Shown piece by piece: positions 1 through 6,744 of a stretch of 7,773 nt of DNA (position 1 is the first letter of the stretch; every line of letters starts with the position of its first letter). A program made the translations under genes and the position numbers. Origin of the DNA: a bacterium. Its GTDB lineage: Bacteria; SM23-31; JAUVVT01. Under the pieces are notes generated by a model. It was not told the DNA's origin, did no database searches, and was given only the letters and a program-made list of their open reading frames with translations. The stretch spans positions 1-7,773 of the forward strand of contig JAUWXV010000178.1 of the NCBI GenBank assembly GCA_030616165.1. Reading direction: 5' to 3'.

Positions 1-7
1 GTGGGAT

Positions 8-697
8 ATGGCTGGTACGCTGATGTTTTGTTTTCGTGTTTGCAGCAGGAAAGAATGTCTTGATTGTGATTTTGTCGATTATAATGTTGATACAAGAGAA
101 AAACAGGGTGAAATCGATGTTATTGGGATAAATTTAGAAGATAAAAAGGCGTATGTTTGTGAGGTAGTGACTCATCTTACAACAGGATTAAGTTATAGTA
201 GATATGGGAAACTGGTTACTTATAATAAATTAAAGGATAAATTTAGTAAAGATATTAAGTATGGCAGTAAATATTTGAAAGAATTCAATATTACTTATAT
301 GCTCTGGACTCCTATTATCAAACATTCTTCAAGCATAAAATATGACCAATTTGCTTGCATTAAAAGAGTGAAGGAATATATTTTAAATAAGTTTAAAGTA
401 AATGTAGAATTTATATATAATGAAGCTTATAAATACAAGTTGAATGAATTAAGAGAAGTTGCAAGTAATAAGAATTCAGCCAGTAATCTTAATGTCCTCA
501 GATATCTTCAAATTGAAGAACACCTAAAAAAGCATTTAATAAATCTTAATAAAAGAAAAAATTTTCCCAAAGGAGGAAATAGATATGAGTGTTTGGTTAG
601 TGAGAGCAGGACGTCATGGGGAAAGAGAAAAACGTTTATTAGACCATGGCATCGTGGGAATAGGTTGGGAGGAATTGCCGAATTCATCAAAAATTAA
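8..697 (+). CDS. PD-(D/E)XK-like nuclease-family hypothetical protein, probably frameshifted
   Basis: This resembles a family of uncharacterised proteins recalled from memory, with a CDFVDYNV-type block, an E-x-D-V-x-G block, a C-E-V-x-T-H block, a W-x-P block and a C-terminal ELRE...LQI-EHL helix. Here these lie at residues 20-27, 35-40, 51-56, 100-102 and 147-172. E35/D37 followed by E52 fits a degenerate PD-(D/E)XK fold, but the usual lysine after E-x is replaced (E-V-V), so activity is uncertain. The reading frame is open to the left edge, so the ATG at 8 is only the first visible start. Frame 1 (1-60) reads more like the missing N-terminus and would join after loss of one T near 59-61. 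Residues after about 180 run 113 nt into the next gene and look like readthrough past a lost stop. Expressed protein or pseudogene cannot be decided here. Confidence 0.55.
   Translation: MAGTLMFCFRVCSRKECLDCDFVDYNVDTREKQGEIDVIGINLEDKKAYVCEVVTHLTTGLSYSRYGKLVTYNKLKDKFSKDIKYGSKYLKEFNITYMLWTPIIKHSSSIKYDQFACIKRVKEYILNKFKVNVEFIYNEAYKYKLNELREVASNKNSASNLNVLRYLQIEEHLKKHLINLNKRKNFPKGGNRYECLVSESRTSWGKRKTFIRPWHRGNRLGGIAEFIKN
571..576 (+). promoter_or_regulatory. Shine-Dalgarno site of the mrr-like gene
   Basis: AGGAGG sits 8 nt before the ATG at 585. It fixes the start of the second gene even though that start lies inside the reading frame of the first. It is the strongest ribosome site in the window. 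The helicase and exonuclease genes have A/T-rich leaders with no clear equivalent. Confidence 0.85.
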
Positions 698-1244
698 ATC
701 AAGAAATGAATTGCAAAAACTTTATGAACAAAAATATCCTGATAGTCACAAACGTAGAACTGCAATCCATGTTTCTCAAATTTGGACTTTTGTAAAACGT
801 ATTCAAAAGGATGACCTTATAATTATGCCTCTTAGAACACAATCGGCTATTGCGATAAGTGAAGTAAAGGGAGAATATAAGTATCGAAAAGACTTCGGCG
901 ATGATATGCAACACACAAGGGAAGTTAAATGGTTAAAGACAGACATACCTCGTACTGCTTTTGATCAGGATATTCTTTATTCCCTTGGAGCTTTAAGTAC
1001 TATATGTCAAATCAAGAGAGATAAGGTCGAAGAAAGGATGCAGACAATTATAAAAGGTAAAACAAACAACGGAAATGGGGATAATGGAACAGAAGTTGAT
1101 ATCGAACAGGCATCACATGATCAGATTATTAGATATATAAATGAAAAATTTAAAGGACACGGTTTAGCAAGAATCGTAGAAGCTGTATTGCAAGTTCAAG
1201 GTTATGTAACTAAACAGATGCAAAAATATACAAAAATTAACTAA
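585..1244 (+). CDS. Mrr-type restriction protein lacking its catalytic domain (truncated)
   Basis: The first 210 residues match the N-terminal architecture of Mrr-like restriction proteins that begin MSVWLVRAG. Recognisable blocks are GxVGIGWEELP (22-32), QIWTFV (65-70), DLIIMPL (77-83), a TDIPRTAFDQDILYSLGAL block (119-137) and a linker rich in Asn/Gly (160-170). A helical segment follows, DQIIRYINEKFKGHGLARIVEAVLQVQGY (179-207). Residues 1 to about 155 look like an EVE/PUA-like sensor module. Full-length relatives continue directly with a G-x-D-G-G-V-D-I...Q-V-K nuclease domain and are roughly 300 residues or longer. Here the match stops at Gly206-Tyr207, and 12 unrelated residues lead to a stop. 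No frame down to the tRNA at 1319 holds the missing motifs, so the domain was deleted rather than frameshifted. The protein should be unable to cleave DNA. It could be a relic or a stand-alone binding protein. Confidence 0.8.
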   Translation: MSVWLVRAGRHGEREKRLLDHGIVGIGWEELPNSSKIKSRNELQKLYEQKYPDSHKRRTAIHVSQIWTFVKRIQKDDLIIMPLRTQSAIAISEVKGEYKYRKDFGDDMQHTREVKWLKTDIPRTAFDQDILYSLGALSTICQIKRDKVEERMQTIIKGKTNNGNGDNGTEVDIEQASHDQIIRYINEKFKGHGLARIVEAVLQVQGYVTKQMQKYTKIN

Positions 1245-1318
1245 AATTGACTCGATTAATTAAGATTCAAAAATGGGGATAAATAGAAGATTATTAAGGT
1301 AATTATAATGTTTACAAA

Positions 1319-1396
1319 TGGTGGGCGATACTGGATTTGAACCAGTGACCTCCTGCTTGTAAGGCAGGCGCTCTAAACCAACTGAGCTAACCGCCC
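1319..1396 (-). tRNA. tRNA-Val (anticodon UAC), CCA encoded
   Basis: On the minus strand the gene begins GGGCGGT at 1396 and ends ATCGCCC-A-CCA at 1319. The acceptor stem pairs over 7 bp with one G-U. The anticodon stem is CCTGC/GCAGG around loop CTTACAA, giving anticodon TAC, which reads GUA valine codons. The T arm is ACTGG-TTCAAAT-CCAGT, and the D arm contains AGCTCAGTTGG. There is no intron. It lies 16 nt after the stop of the small membrane-protein gene on the same strand and may be processed from a shared transcript. No terminator is visible beyond the CCA. Its 3' end faces the truncated restriction gene. Confidence 0.96.
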
Positions 1397-1412
1397 ATAA
1401 ATCTAATTTATA

Positions 1413-1667
1413 TTATTCCTTTTCTTTTTTTCTTCCTTTAGATAAAATTGCTATCGGGAAAATTATACAATAGGTTATGACTAAAATTACAGGTGCAAGG
1501 GTTCTTGACCAGAAACTATCCGCTGGGCCCTGCAACATGAAAATATACCCTGTCAAAAGTAAAAACAGACCAATAAAAAAATATAAGAAGTTTCTACCAT
1601 CAAATGGGAAAGGGGGTTTTGTACTAACCTTTTTTCTTAATTTCTTTTTCTTTTTTGGCTTTTCCAT
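1413..1667 (-). CDS. Small two-helix membrane protein, DUF3098-like
   Basis: This 84-residue protein has a very basic start (PKKKKKLRKK, 3-12), a PFPFDGRNF block (19-27), then two hydrophobic segments at about 28-46 and 57-75. A short QGPADSFWS loop joins them, and the tail KGRKKEKE is charged. The second segment opens with T-L-A-P and reads like the ITLAP...GY/GF...P-I-A-I-L pattern of DUF3098-type proteins and their relatives in Bacteroidota and neighbouring candidate phyla. That family link is from memory and moderately sure. By the positive-inside rule both ends should be cytoplasmic. The function is unknown. The gene has a near-consensus promoter and is followed after 16 nt by tRNA-Val. 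It has no Shine-Dalgarno sequence, consistent with a leaderless mRNA. Confidence 0.8.
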   Translation of the reverse strand: MEKPKKKKKLRKKVSTKPPFPFDGRNFLYFFIGLFLLLTGYIFMLQGPADSFWSRTLAPVILVITYCIIFPIAILSKGRKKEKE

Positions 1668-1674
1668 TGTATTT

Positions 1675-1703
1675 ATAATAATAATTTAAATGTATATTGT
1701 CAA
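1675..1703 (-). promoter_or_regulatory. Near-consensus sigma70 promoter of the membrane-protein gene and tRNA-Val
   Basis: On the minus strand TTGACA (1703-1698) is followed by a 17-nt spacer and TATTAT (1680-1675). Six of six -35 bases and five of six -10 bases match consensus at ideal spacing. The predicted start, about 7 nt after the -10 box, falls at or next to the A of the start codon at 1667. Confidence 0.75.
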
Positions 1704-1711
1704 GAAAATAA

Positions 1712-1781
1712 TTTCTATTTTTGTGTCTTGTCTTAGTGGGCGGAATTCCTGCTTCATGTGATATTATTTTCTATTTTTGTG
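1712..1781. repeat. 14-nt direct repeat pair
   Basis: TTTCTATTTTTGTG occurs at 1712-1725 and again at 1768-1781, 56 nt apart. It lies just upstream of the divergent small-gene promoter and beside the hairpin region at 1781-1838. It could be a tandem binding site or simply a relic of duplication, and the AT-rich composition weakens the case for function. Confidence 0.4.
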
Positions 1782-1838
1782 GGAAAAAAGTGCCAAAATT
1801 CCCATTTTTCCCAAATAGGTGAGTTTATGGGAATTTTG
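1781..1838. repeat. Two overlapping, mutually exclusive inverted repeats
   Basis: Hairpin 1 pairs GGGAAAAA (1781-1788) with TTTTTCCC (1805-1812). Hairpin 2 pairs CAAAATTCCCAT (1794-1805) with ATGGGAATTTTG (1827-1838), a perfect 12-bp stem around a 21-nt loop. They compete for the base at 1805, and each stem falls in the other's loop, so both cannot form cleanly. No open reading frame follows closely and there is no U-run after hairpin 2, so it is neither a plain terminator nor an obvious attenuator. The surrounding stretch 1668-2572 holds no gene. Confidence 0.5.
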
Positions 1839-1914
1839 TTTCAGGGTTAACTTATTTAATTTCAAGGATTAAAGGTAATATTTATTCGAAAAAAACCGGA
1901 TATTTTTTTGACCA

Positions 1915-2462
1915 CACAAAGGGCAGGCAGAGAAAATATTCTTTCTGTTAAATTCAATTTTTATAACTCCTTAAAAGTAGTAAATTGTTAAATAGTTATT
2001 ATTTAAAATAACATACTATAAATATAAGAAAATTTATTCGTTTTGTCAAGAACTTTTTTAGTTTTTTTGCTAAAAGAAACAATAGGAAACCACCCACAGG
2101 GCAGGCTGAGGGCACCCACAGGGCAAGCAGAGCAAGGATAAATGAATATAGATTAAAACAAATAATAATAAACCGAATACCCAAAGGGCAAGGAAGAAAA
2201 TAAAGAGGGCGAATAAATTCGCCCCTACGGGTCATGGCCAAGAGGATTATTCATTAAAATAAGGGTTGGAAAAAATTATAATAAATCGCAGACCCAAAGG
2301 GTAAGGACGCAGACTCGAAGGGCAAGGAAGAAAATAAACAAGGGCAGAATAATGCCTGCACACTGTGTTCTGCCCCTGCAGTTTGTTGAAAATAGATTAA
2401 AAATAGAAATATGGAGAGGGGATGGTGGGCGTTTCCAATCTTCTGCGTATCTGCGGTTAATT
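1915..2462. repeat. Left repeat island (degenerate and intact repeat units)
   Basis: This gene-free stretch holds fragments of the repeat family that fills the right end of the window. A short ACAAAGGGCAGGCAGAG fragment lies at about 1916-1932. Two copies of CACCCACAGGGCA(G/A)GC lie at 2091-2106 and 2113-2128 (22-nt period). A full unit at 2146-2271 has a CCCAAAGGGCAAGG block, the GGGCGAAT hairpin and a TCATTAAAATAAGGGTTGG block. A second unit at 2276-2390 ends in a GGGCAGAA/TTCTGCCC hairpin. An inverted fragment lies at 2431-2460. Reading frames across it are artefacts of the repeat. Confidence 0.85.
2186..2271 (+). repeat. Left copy of an 86-bp direct repeat flanking the helicase-exonuclease pair
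   Basis: It aligns without gaps to 6971-7056, 4,785 bp further on. I count four mismatches by eye (82 of 86 identical). It spans the GGGCAAGGAAG block, the GGGCGAAT-AA-ATTCGCCC hairpin, the GGGTCATGGCCAAGAGG block and the CATTAAAATAAGGGTTGG block. Confidence 0.85.
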
Positions 2463-2504
2463 TTATTCAAATTGTTTACTTTTTATAAAAAAATAAAAAT
2501 TCTT

Positions 2505-2533
2505 TTGACATTGATTAAATAAGTTGTTAAATT
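2505..2533 (+). promoter_or_regulatory. Probable promoter of the helicase-nuclease gene
   Basis: TTGACA (2505-2510), a 17-nt spacer and TAAATT (2528-2533) lie upstream of the ATG at 2573, giving a leader of about 33 nt. The -35 box is perfect and the -10 box matches at four of six positions. The leader is A/T-only near the start codon and has no Shine-Dalgarno sequence. Confidence 0.55.
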
Positions 2534-2572
2534 TTATAAAGTTTTGCTATTTATTAATAACATAAAATAAAA

Positions 2573-5350
2573 ATGCAAAGTGATTTACAAAAAATAATTA
2601 AACTTTTCAGATCTAATCCAGCATTGACTCAACAGAATCTTCAAATTATTGCCTGCGCTGGGTCTGGTAAAACAGAATTTGTATCGACACGTATTGCATT
2701 ATTGGTAGCTGAAGGTTTAGCAAAACCTGAAAATATTGTTGCATTTACATTTACTGAAAGAGCGGCTGAGGAATTAAAATTTCGTATTCGTAGTAAAATT
2801 CGGGAGCTTATCAGGCATCAGCCTGATGTTGGAGATTTATACGTTGGCACAATACACAGCTTCTGTTATGAATTACTTAAAGAATTTGTATCAGGTTACA
2901 GAGGTTATGATGTGCTTGATGAAGGCAAACGTTACTCTTTCGTTAGTTCTATTCAATGGGAATTAGGATTTTCTAAATTAAAAGAATGGTTAGAATCAAG
3001 TTCTCGTAATCCATATGGTATAACAAATCAGGCTTGGATACTAAATACTCTTATTAGAGGGATTGACATAGTAAGAGAAGAAATGCTTTCATCGAAAAAA
3101 ATAGCAGCATGTGAAGAATTTCATGAAGCAATGCAAACATATGACAAAAAGCTTAATGAAAGGCATTTTCTTGATTTCAGCAGTATGATGTCTCATACAG
3201 TACAGATTCTTGAAAATGACAAATCTATACTCAAGTCTGTTAGAAATAGATTTACTCATATAACTGTTGACGAATATCAAGACATTAATCCGATTCAAGA
3301 AAAATTGATTAATTTATTAGTAGGGAAAAAGGGAAATCTTTGTGTAGTCGGAGACGATGATCAATCGATATATCAATGGAGAGGTTCAACTATTGAGAAT
3401 ATACTGACATTCAAAAAGCGTTACAAAAATGTCAACACTCATCATCTACCAATAAACTTTCGTTCCACACACAAAATAATTAATTTAAGTAACGAATTTA
3501 TTTTAAAAAATCGTAACCGACTTTCCAAGTCAATGAAATCGTCCGGAAAGAAATCAGAGAAAGGAGATATCTATAAACTTAAATTCTATTATCAGGAAGA
3601 CGAAATAAAGTTTATTATTGAGAGAATTAAAAAATTAATTGGAACTGATTGGACTGAAAAAGATGGGAAAACTCGTGGATTAACCTATTCAGATATTACA
3701 CTATTTTTTCGATCAGTTAGATATGAAGCTCGCCCTTATTTAGATGCATTAGATAATGCTAATATTCCATATGCTGTTTCTGGAATAGGTGGTCTTTTTG
3801 AATCACCTGAAGTAGATATAATTTTTGACATTTCATCATATTTAGGTGATTTTGAAAAAATATGGGATACCTATAGTCGAACAGGTACGATACCGGATGA
3901 AAATTCTATCTACTATGAATCTAATCGATTATTTCTATTACCAAATAAGAAAAAATTTGTTAAACTCCTTAATGAACTCAAAATAAATATTCAAAAGCGC
4001 AACCGTATATCAATCCAAGGATTATATGGAGATATACTTGCACTATTAGGATTAATTAAGGAAAGACTCCATGGAGATGATTATGAAATCAGGATGTATA
4101 ATCTTGGTCGTTTAAGTCAGGCAATCTCTGATTACGAAGGAACCAGAACTTATTGCACATATAAAGATATTAAACGATTTTGTTGGTTTATTAAGCACTA
4201 TGCAGAAAGTTCATACGATGCAGGGGCAGGAGAAGACCCTACTCGTGTTATAAATGCTGTGCAGGTTATAACACTTCATGCTACCAAAGGTTTAGGTTTT
4301 CCAGTAGTTTTTATGCCTCATTGTATTGATAGAAATCCGCGTAAAACTGAAACAGGATTTTTGAATCCAAAAAAGTTTGATTTTGCCAGATATAACGGAA
4401 ATATTGAGGATGAACGTCGTTTGTTTTATGTAGGTATGACCCGTTCCAAAAAATATTTATTTATAACAACCTCCTATGATCCCGGACCTCGAAAAAGAAA
4501 AAAATCTCCTTCACAATTTTTTAATGAATTAAATGATAAGTATTTTATTACTGAACCAAAGCCAGATCCTACCAAAAGGAAAAAACGAACACCAAAACCA
4601 TCAGTTGAGGATTATCGTTTTCCTACGAGTTACTCAGAGCTTAGCGATTATATTCGCTGTGAGTATGATTATAAGATACGCTATATATATGGTTTTAATC
4701 CAATAATTGTACAAGCACTTGGTTATGGTCAACAGGTCCACAATGTTTTAAATATACTACATAAAATTAACCAGGAAACTGGCAAAATTCCTTCAGATGA
4801 AAAGGCAGCTGAAACTATTTTAGATTATTTCTATTTACGTTATGCAGCAAAAGCACAAGAAGAAACTTTGCGTAAAAGTGCATTGCGGAGTGTCTTGCGT
4901 TATATTGAGATGTGGAAAGAAGACTTTACTCTTTCTGTGAAAACCGAACGACCTTTTGAGATGGATATTAACAATACTTTACTTTCGGGAACAATTGATT
5001 TACTAAAAAGACAATACTATGATGACAATATTCTGGAAATTATTGACTTCAAGACTGGTAACACAAGAAAAATGGATGAAGAATTAAGTCTGCAAGTGCA
5101 ACTTTATACTGTCGCTGCTCGTGAAGCTTTGAATATAGACGTGCAGAAAGCACATGTTCATTTTTTAGATGTGAAAAAACAGCGACGTGTTGAAATATTG
5201 ACAACACAAAAGCAATTAGATTTGGCAATGAAAACAGTATCTAACGCTATCAATGGTGTTACAATACGCAGATTTAATCGGAATCCAAGAAATAAGAAAG
5301 TATGTATAGGATGTGATTGGTCAAAAATATGTGCAGGGAAGAAAAAGTAA
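2573..5350 (+). CDS. UvrD/Rep-type helicase fused to an AddB/Cas4-like Fe-S nuclease
   Basis: This 925-aa protein should unwind DNA 3' to 5' with ATP and cut single strands, as RecBCD/AddAB-type enzymes do at DNA ends. Superfamily 1 motifs are in order: Walker A AGSGKT (29-34), Ia FTFTERAAEEL (58-68), GTIHSF (92-97), II VDEYQD (232-237), III GDDDQSIYQWRG (260-271), IV NFRS (295-298), V TLHATKGLGF (567-576) and VI EDERRLFYVGMTR (612-624). A basic linker (about 638-675) leads to the nuclease: Cys696, His723, G-T-I-D809, IIDFK with D825 and K827, Q841-x3-Y845. C911-x2-C914-x5-C920 at the end completes, with Cys696, the four-cysteine iron staple of AddB, Dna2 and Cas4. All key residues are present except Gly575 in place of the usual Glu of motif V. 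An in-frame stop at 2558 fixes the start. It may be co-transcribed with the exonuclease 127 nt downstream. Confidence 0.93.
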   Translation: MQSDLQKIIKLFRSNPALTQQNLQIIACAGSGKTEFVSTRIALLVAEGLAKPENIVAFTFTERAAEELKFRIRSKIRELIRHQPDVGDLYVGTIHSFCYELLKEFVSGYRGYDVLDEGKRYSFVSSIQWELGFSKLKEWLESSSRNPYGITNQAWILNTLIRGIDIVREEMLSSKKIAACEEFHEAMQTYDKKLNERHFLDFSSMMSHTVQILENDKSILKSVRNRFTHITVDEYQDINPIQEKLINLLVGKKGNLCVVGDDDQSIYQWRGSTIENILTFKKRYKNVNTHHLPINFRSTHKIINLSNEFILKNRNRLSKSMKSSGKKSEKGDIYKLKFYYQEDEIKFIIERIKKLIGTDWTEKDGKTRGLTYSDITLFFRSVRYEARPYLDALDNANIPYAVSGIGGLFESPEVDIIFDISSYLGDFEKIWDTYSRTGTIPDENSIYYESNRLFLLPNKKKFVKLLNELKINIQKRNRISIQGLYGDILALLGLIKERLHGDDYEIRMYNLGRLSQAISDYEGTRTYCTYKDIKRFCWFIKHYAESSYDAGAGEDPTRVINAVQVITLHATKGLGFPVVFMPHCIDRNPRKTETGFLNPKKFDFARYNGNIEDERRLFYVGMTRSKKYLFITTSYDPGPRKRKKSPSQFFNELNDKYFITEPKPDPTKRKKRTPKPSVEDYRFPTSYSELSDYIRCEYDYKIRYIYGFNPIIVQALGYGQQVHNVLNILHKINQETGKIPSDEKAAETILDYFYLRYAAKAQEETLRKSALRSVLRYIEMWKEDFTLSVKTERPFEMDINNTLLSGTIDLLKRQYYDDNILEIIDFKTGNTRKMDEELSLQVQLYTVAAREALNIDVQKAHVHFLDVKKQRRVEILTTQKQLDLAMKTVSNAINGVTIRRFNRNPRNKKVCIGCDWSKICAGKKK

Positions 5351-5477
5351 AGAAAGATTATGAGAGTCATCTAGTGAGTCTTATTCTGAACTTTTAGCCC
5401 AATTTAAATACTGAAGCGGAAATCAGTTTAAAATTGAAGTCAAGAAGTAAATAATTATTTTAACTTAAGTAAAAGAT
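5351..5477. other. Intergenic spacer between helicase-nuclease and exonuclease
   Basis: These 127 nt are AT-rich with no reading frame, no terminator-like hairpin and no repeat unit. A weak promoter is possible: TTGAAG at 5434-5439 with TATTTT at 5456-5461. The lack of a terminator allows readthrough from the helicase gene. Confidence 0.5.
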
Positions 5478-6362
5478 ATGGGAATTAAAAAAAATAAGAA
5501 ATCCTCATTACTCGAAGGTTCTTTTATTCATATCCCTCAAATTGGTTATGTTACAGAGAGTTATTTTTGGAGTGAGGGATACTTGAACTGGACTGAATTA
5601 TTGAATGATTTACATAAAATTAAGATATCAAATTCTAAAAAGAGAATAATAGATAAATATATCATTAAATCTTTAAAGTCATTAGAAAAAAAAGATACAT
5701 ATTTTTTTTCTAAGGCTTTTCCAAAAAATGAATACTGGAGATTATATAGTTACTTTAGTGAAGATTCTTTATTCCTTGATATCGAAACGACCGGTCTAAT
5801 ACCAGGATGTGATTATATTACAGTAATAGGTGCATCCACTCATAAAAAATATTATACATTAATTAGAGATAAGAATTTTGAAAAATTATACGATTTGCTG
5901 AGAAATGCACGAATACTAATTACATATAATGGCAGCCAGTTTGATATAAAATTTATAGAAAAGGAATTTTCAATTTCTAAGTTCAAATTCATCCATATTG
6001 ATTTAAGATGGTTGTTAAGTAGGCTTGGCTACAAAGGAGGATTAAAAAAATGTGAAAAATCTTTAGGAATTAAAAGAGATAAAAAAATTATTGATATTGA
6101 TGGGTATATGGCAGTACTGTTATGGGATAGATATTTAAAAGGCGACTTTCGTGCTTTGAATGTTTTAAAAAGATATTGTATTGAGGATACAACAAACCTA
6201 ATAACTCTAATGCACAAGTCGTACAATTTAGCTTTGAATAGTTTAGATTTTCCTGTAAAAACTTATTTCGAAGAACGGAAAACTATGAAAATAAAGATTC
6301 CTTTTGACAATTCAATAGTACGAGAATTGAAGAAATCATATCACTACGATTATTTGTATTAG
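5478..6362 (+). CDS. DEDDy exonuclease, YprB-type RNase H-like domain with HhH-like N-terminus
   Basis: This 294-aa protein is predicted to be a 3'-5' exonuclease of the RNase H-like fold using two metal ions. Residues 15-45 (SFIHIPQIGYVTESYFWSEG and onward to W38) read like the helix-hairpin-helix-type segment that often precedes this domain and may bind nucleic acid. The catalytic domain runs from about 98 to 250. Exo I is FLDIETTGL with D101 and E103. Exo II is ITYNGSQFD with N151 and D156. HIDLRWLL (173-180) and GGLKKCEKSLGI (187-198) are conserved family blocks. Exo III is Y233-C-I-E-D237. All four acidic residues and the Tyr of the DEDDy class are present, so the enzyme looks active. 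An in-frame stop at 5466 leaves ATG 5478 as the only start, and no strong ribosome site precedes it. The substrate (DNA or RNA) is not decided by sequence. Its neighbour suggests DNA end processing. Confidence 0.88.
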   Translation: MGIKKNKKSSLLEGSFIHIPQIGYVTESYFWSEGYLNWTELLNDLHKIKISNSKKRIIDKYIIKSLKSLEKKDTYFFSKAFPKNEYWRLYSYFSEDSLFLDIETTGLIPGCDYITVIGASTHKKYYTLIRDKNFEKLYDLLRNARILITYNGSQFDIKFIEKEFSISKFKFIHIDLRWLLSRLGYKGGLKKCEKSLGIKRDKKIIDIDGYMAVLLWDRYLKGDFRALNVLKRYCIEDTTNLITLMHKSYNLALNSLDFPVKTYFEERKTMKIKIPFDNSIVRELKKSYHYDYLY

Positions 6363-6450
6363 AATGAATTTAGCCAATATTATCTGGACATTTAAATATT
6401 AATATAATTAAATGAAATATTAGAAAAAACAAATTTGAAACTTTGCCTCA

Positions 6451-6477
6451 AGCTTTTAGCTATTAGCTGTTAGCCAG
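6451..6477. repeat. Heptamer repeat AGCTNTT, three to four units
   Basis: AGCTTTT-AGCTATT-AGCTGTT-AGCCAGG runs with an exact 7-nt period. The same heptamer recurs at 6688-6694 and 7268-7302. It resembles the short tandemly repeated heptamers known from cyanobacteria and other bacteria. It marks the left edge of the right-hand repeat island. Confidence 0.75.
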
Positions 6478-6546
6478 GATAAGAGGAAAATACATTAAAA
6501 CAAGGATTGGAAATAATAATAAACCGCAGAGTGAAGAAAACCAAGA

Positions 6547-6581
6547 GGGCGAACACACAGTGCAAGCACACAGGTTCGCCC
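6547..6581. repeat. Block C hairpin, long loop
   Basis: GGGCGAAC (6547-6554) pairs perfectly with GTTCGCCC (6574-6581) around a loop containing ACACAGTGCAAGCACACAG. CTAC follows. The long-loop form recurs at 6844-6878 and in altered form at 2342-2375. Confidence 0.8.
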
Positions 6582-6708
6582 CTACGGGTTATGTATAAGA
6601 GGAAAATTCATTAAAATGAGGGTTGGAAAGAATAATAATAAAGCGCAGACACAAAGGGCAAGGACGCAAGAGAAGGGATAAATAAAAAGCTGTTAGTTAG
6701 AATAAAGA

Positions 6709-6730
6709 GGGCGAACACATAGGTTCGCCC
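6709..6730. repeat. Block C hairpin, short loop
   Basis: GGGCGAAC (6709-6716) pairs with GTTCGCCC (6723-6730) around ACATAG, and CTAC follows. The loop is a shortened version of the 6547 copy. Confidence 0.8.
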
Positions 6731-6744
6731 CTACATTTGGTAAA

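Noticed and set aside
1245-1318. Remnant of the missing Mrr catalytic domain
   Set aside because: All plus-strand frames were read. None contains G-G-V-D-I or Q-V-K-like motifs and stops are frequent.
1477-1689. Plus-strand reading frame antisense to the small membrane gene
   Set aside because: Its hydrophobic Phe/Ile content is the mirror of Lys codons on the other strand. The minus-strand gene has the promoter and family features.
1999-2241. Minus-strand reading frame starting MAMTRRGEF
   Set aside because: It lies in repeat DNA, and the same N-terminus appears at 7026 because both are translations of the same repeat unit.
2276-2470. Minus-strand reading frame of 64 codons
   Set aside because: It is low-complexity translation of block B and a hairpin, with no start signals.
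5434-5461. Separate promoter for the exonuclease gene
   Set aside because: TTGAAG and TATTTT are weak matches in AT-rich DNA, too little to list as a feature of its own.
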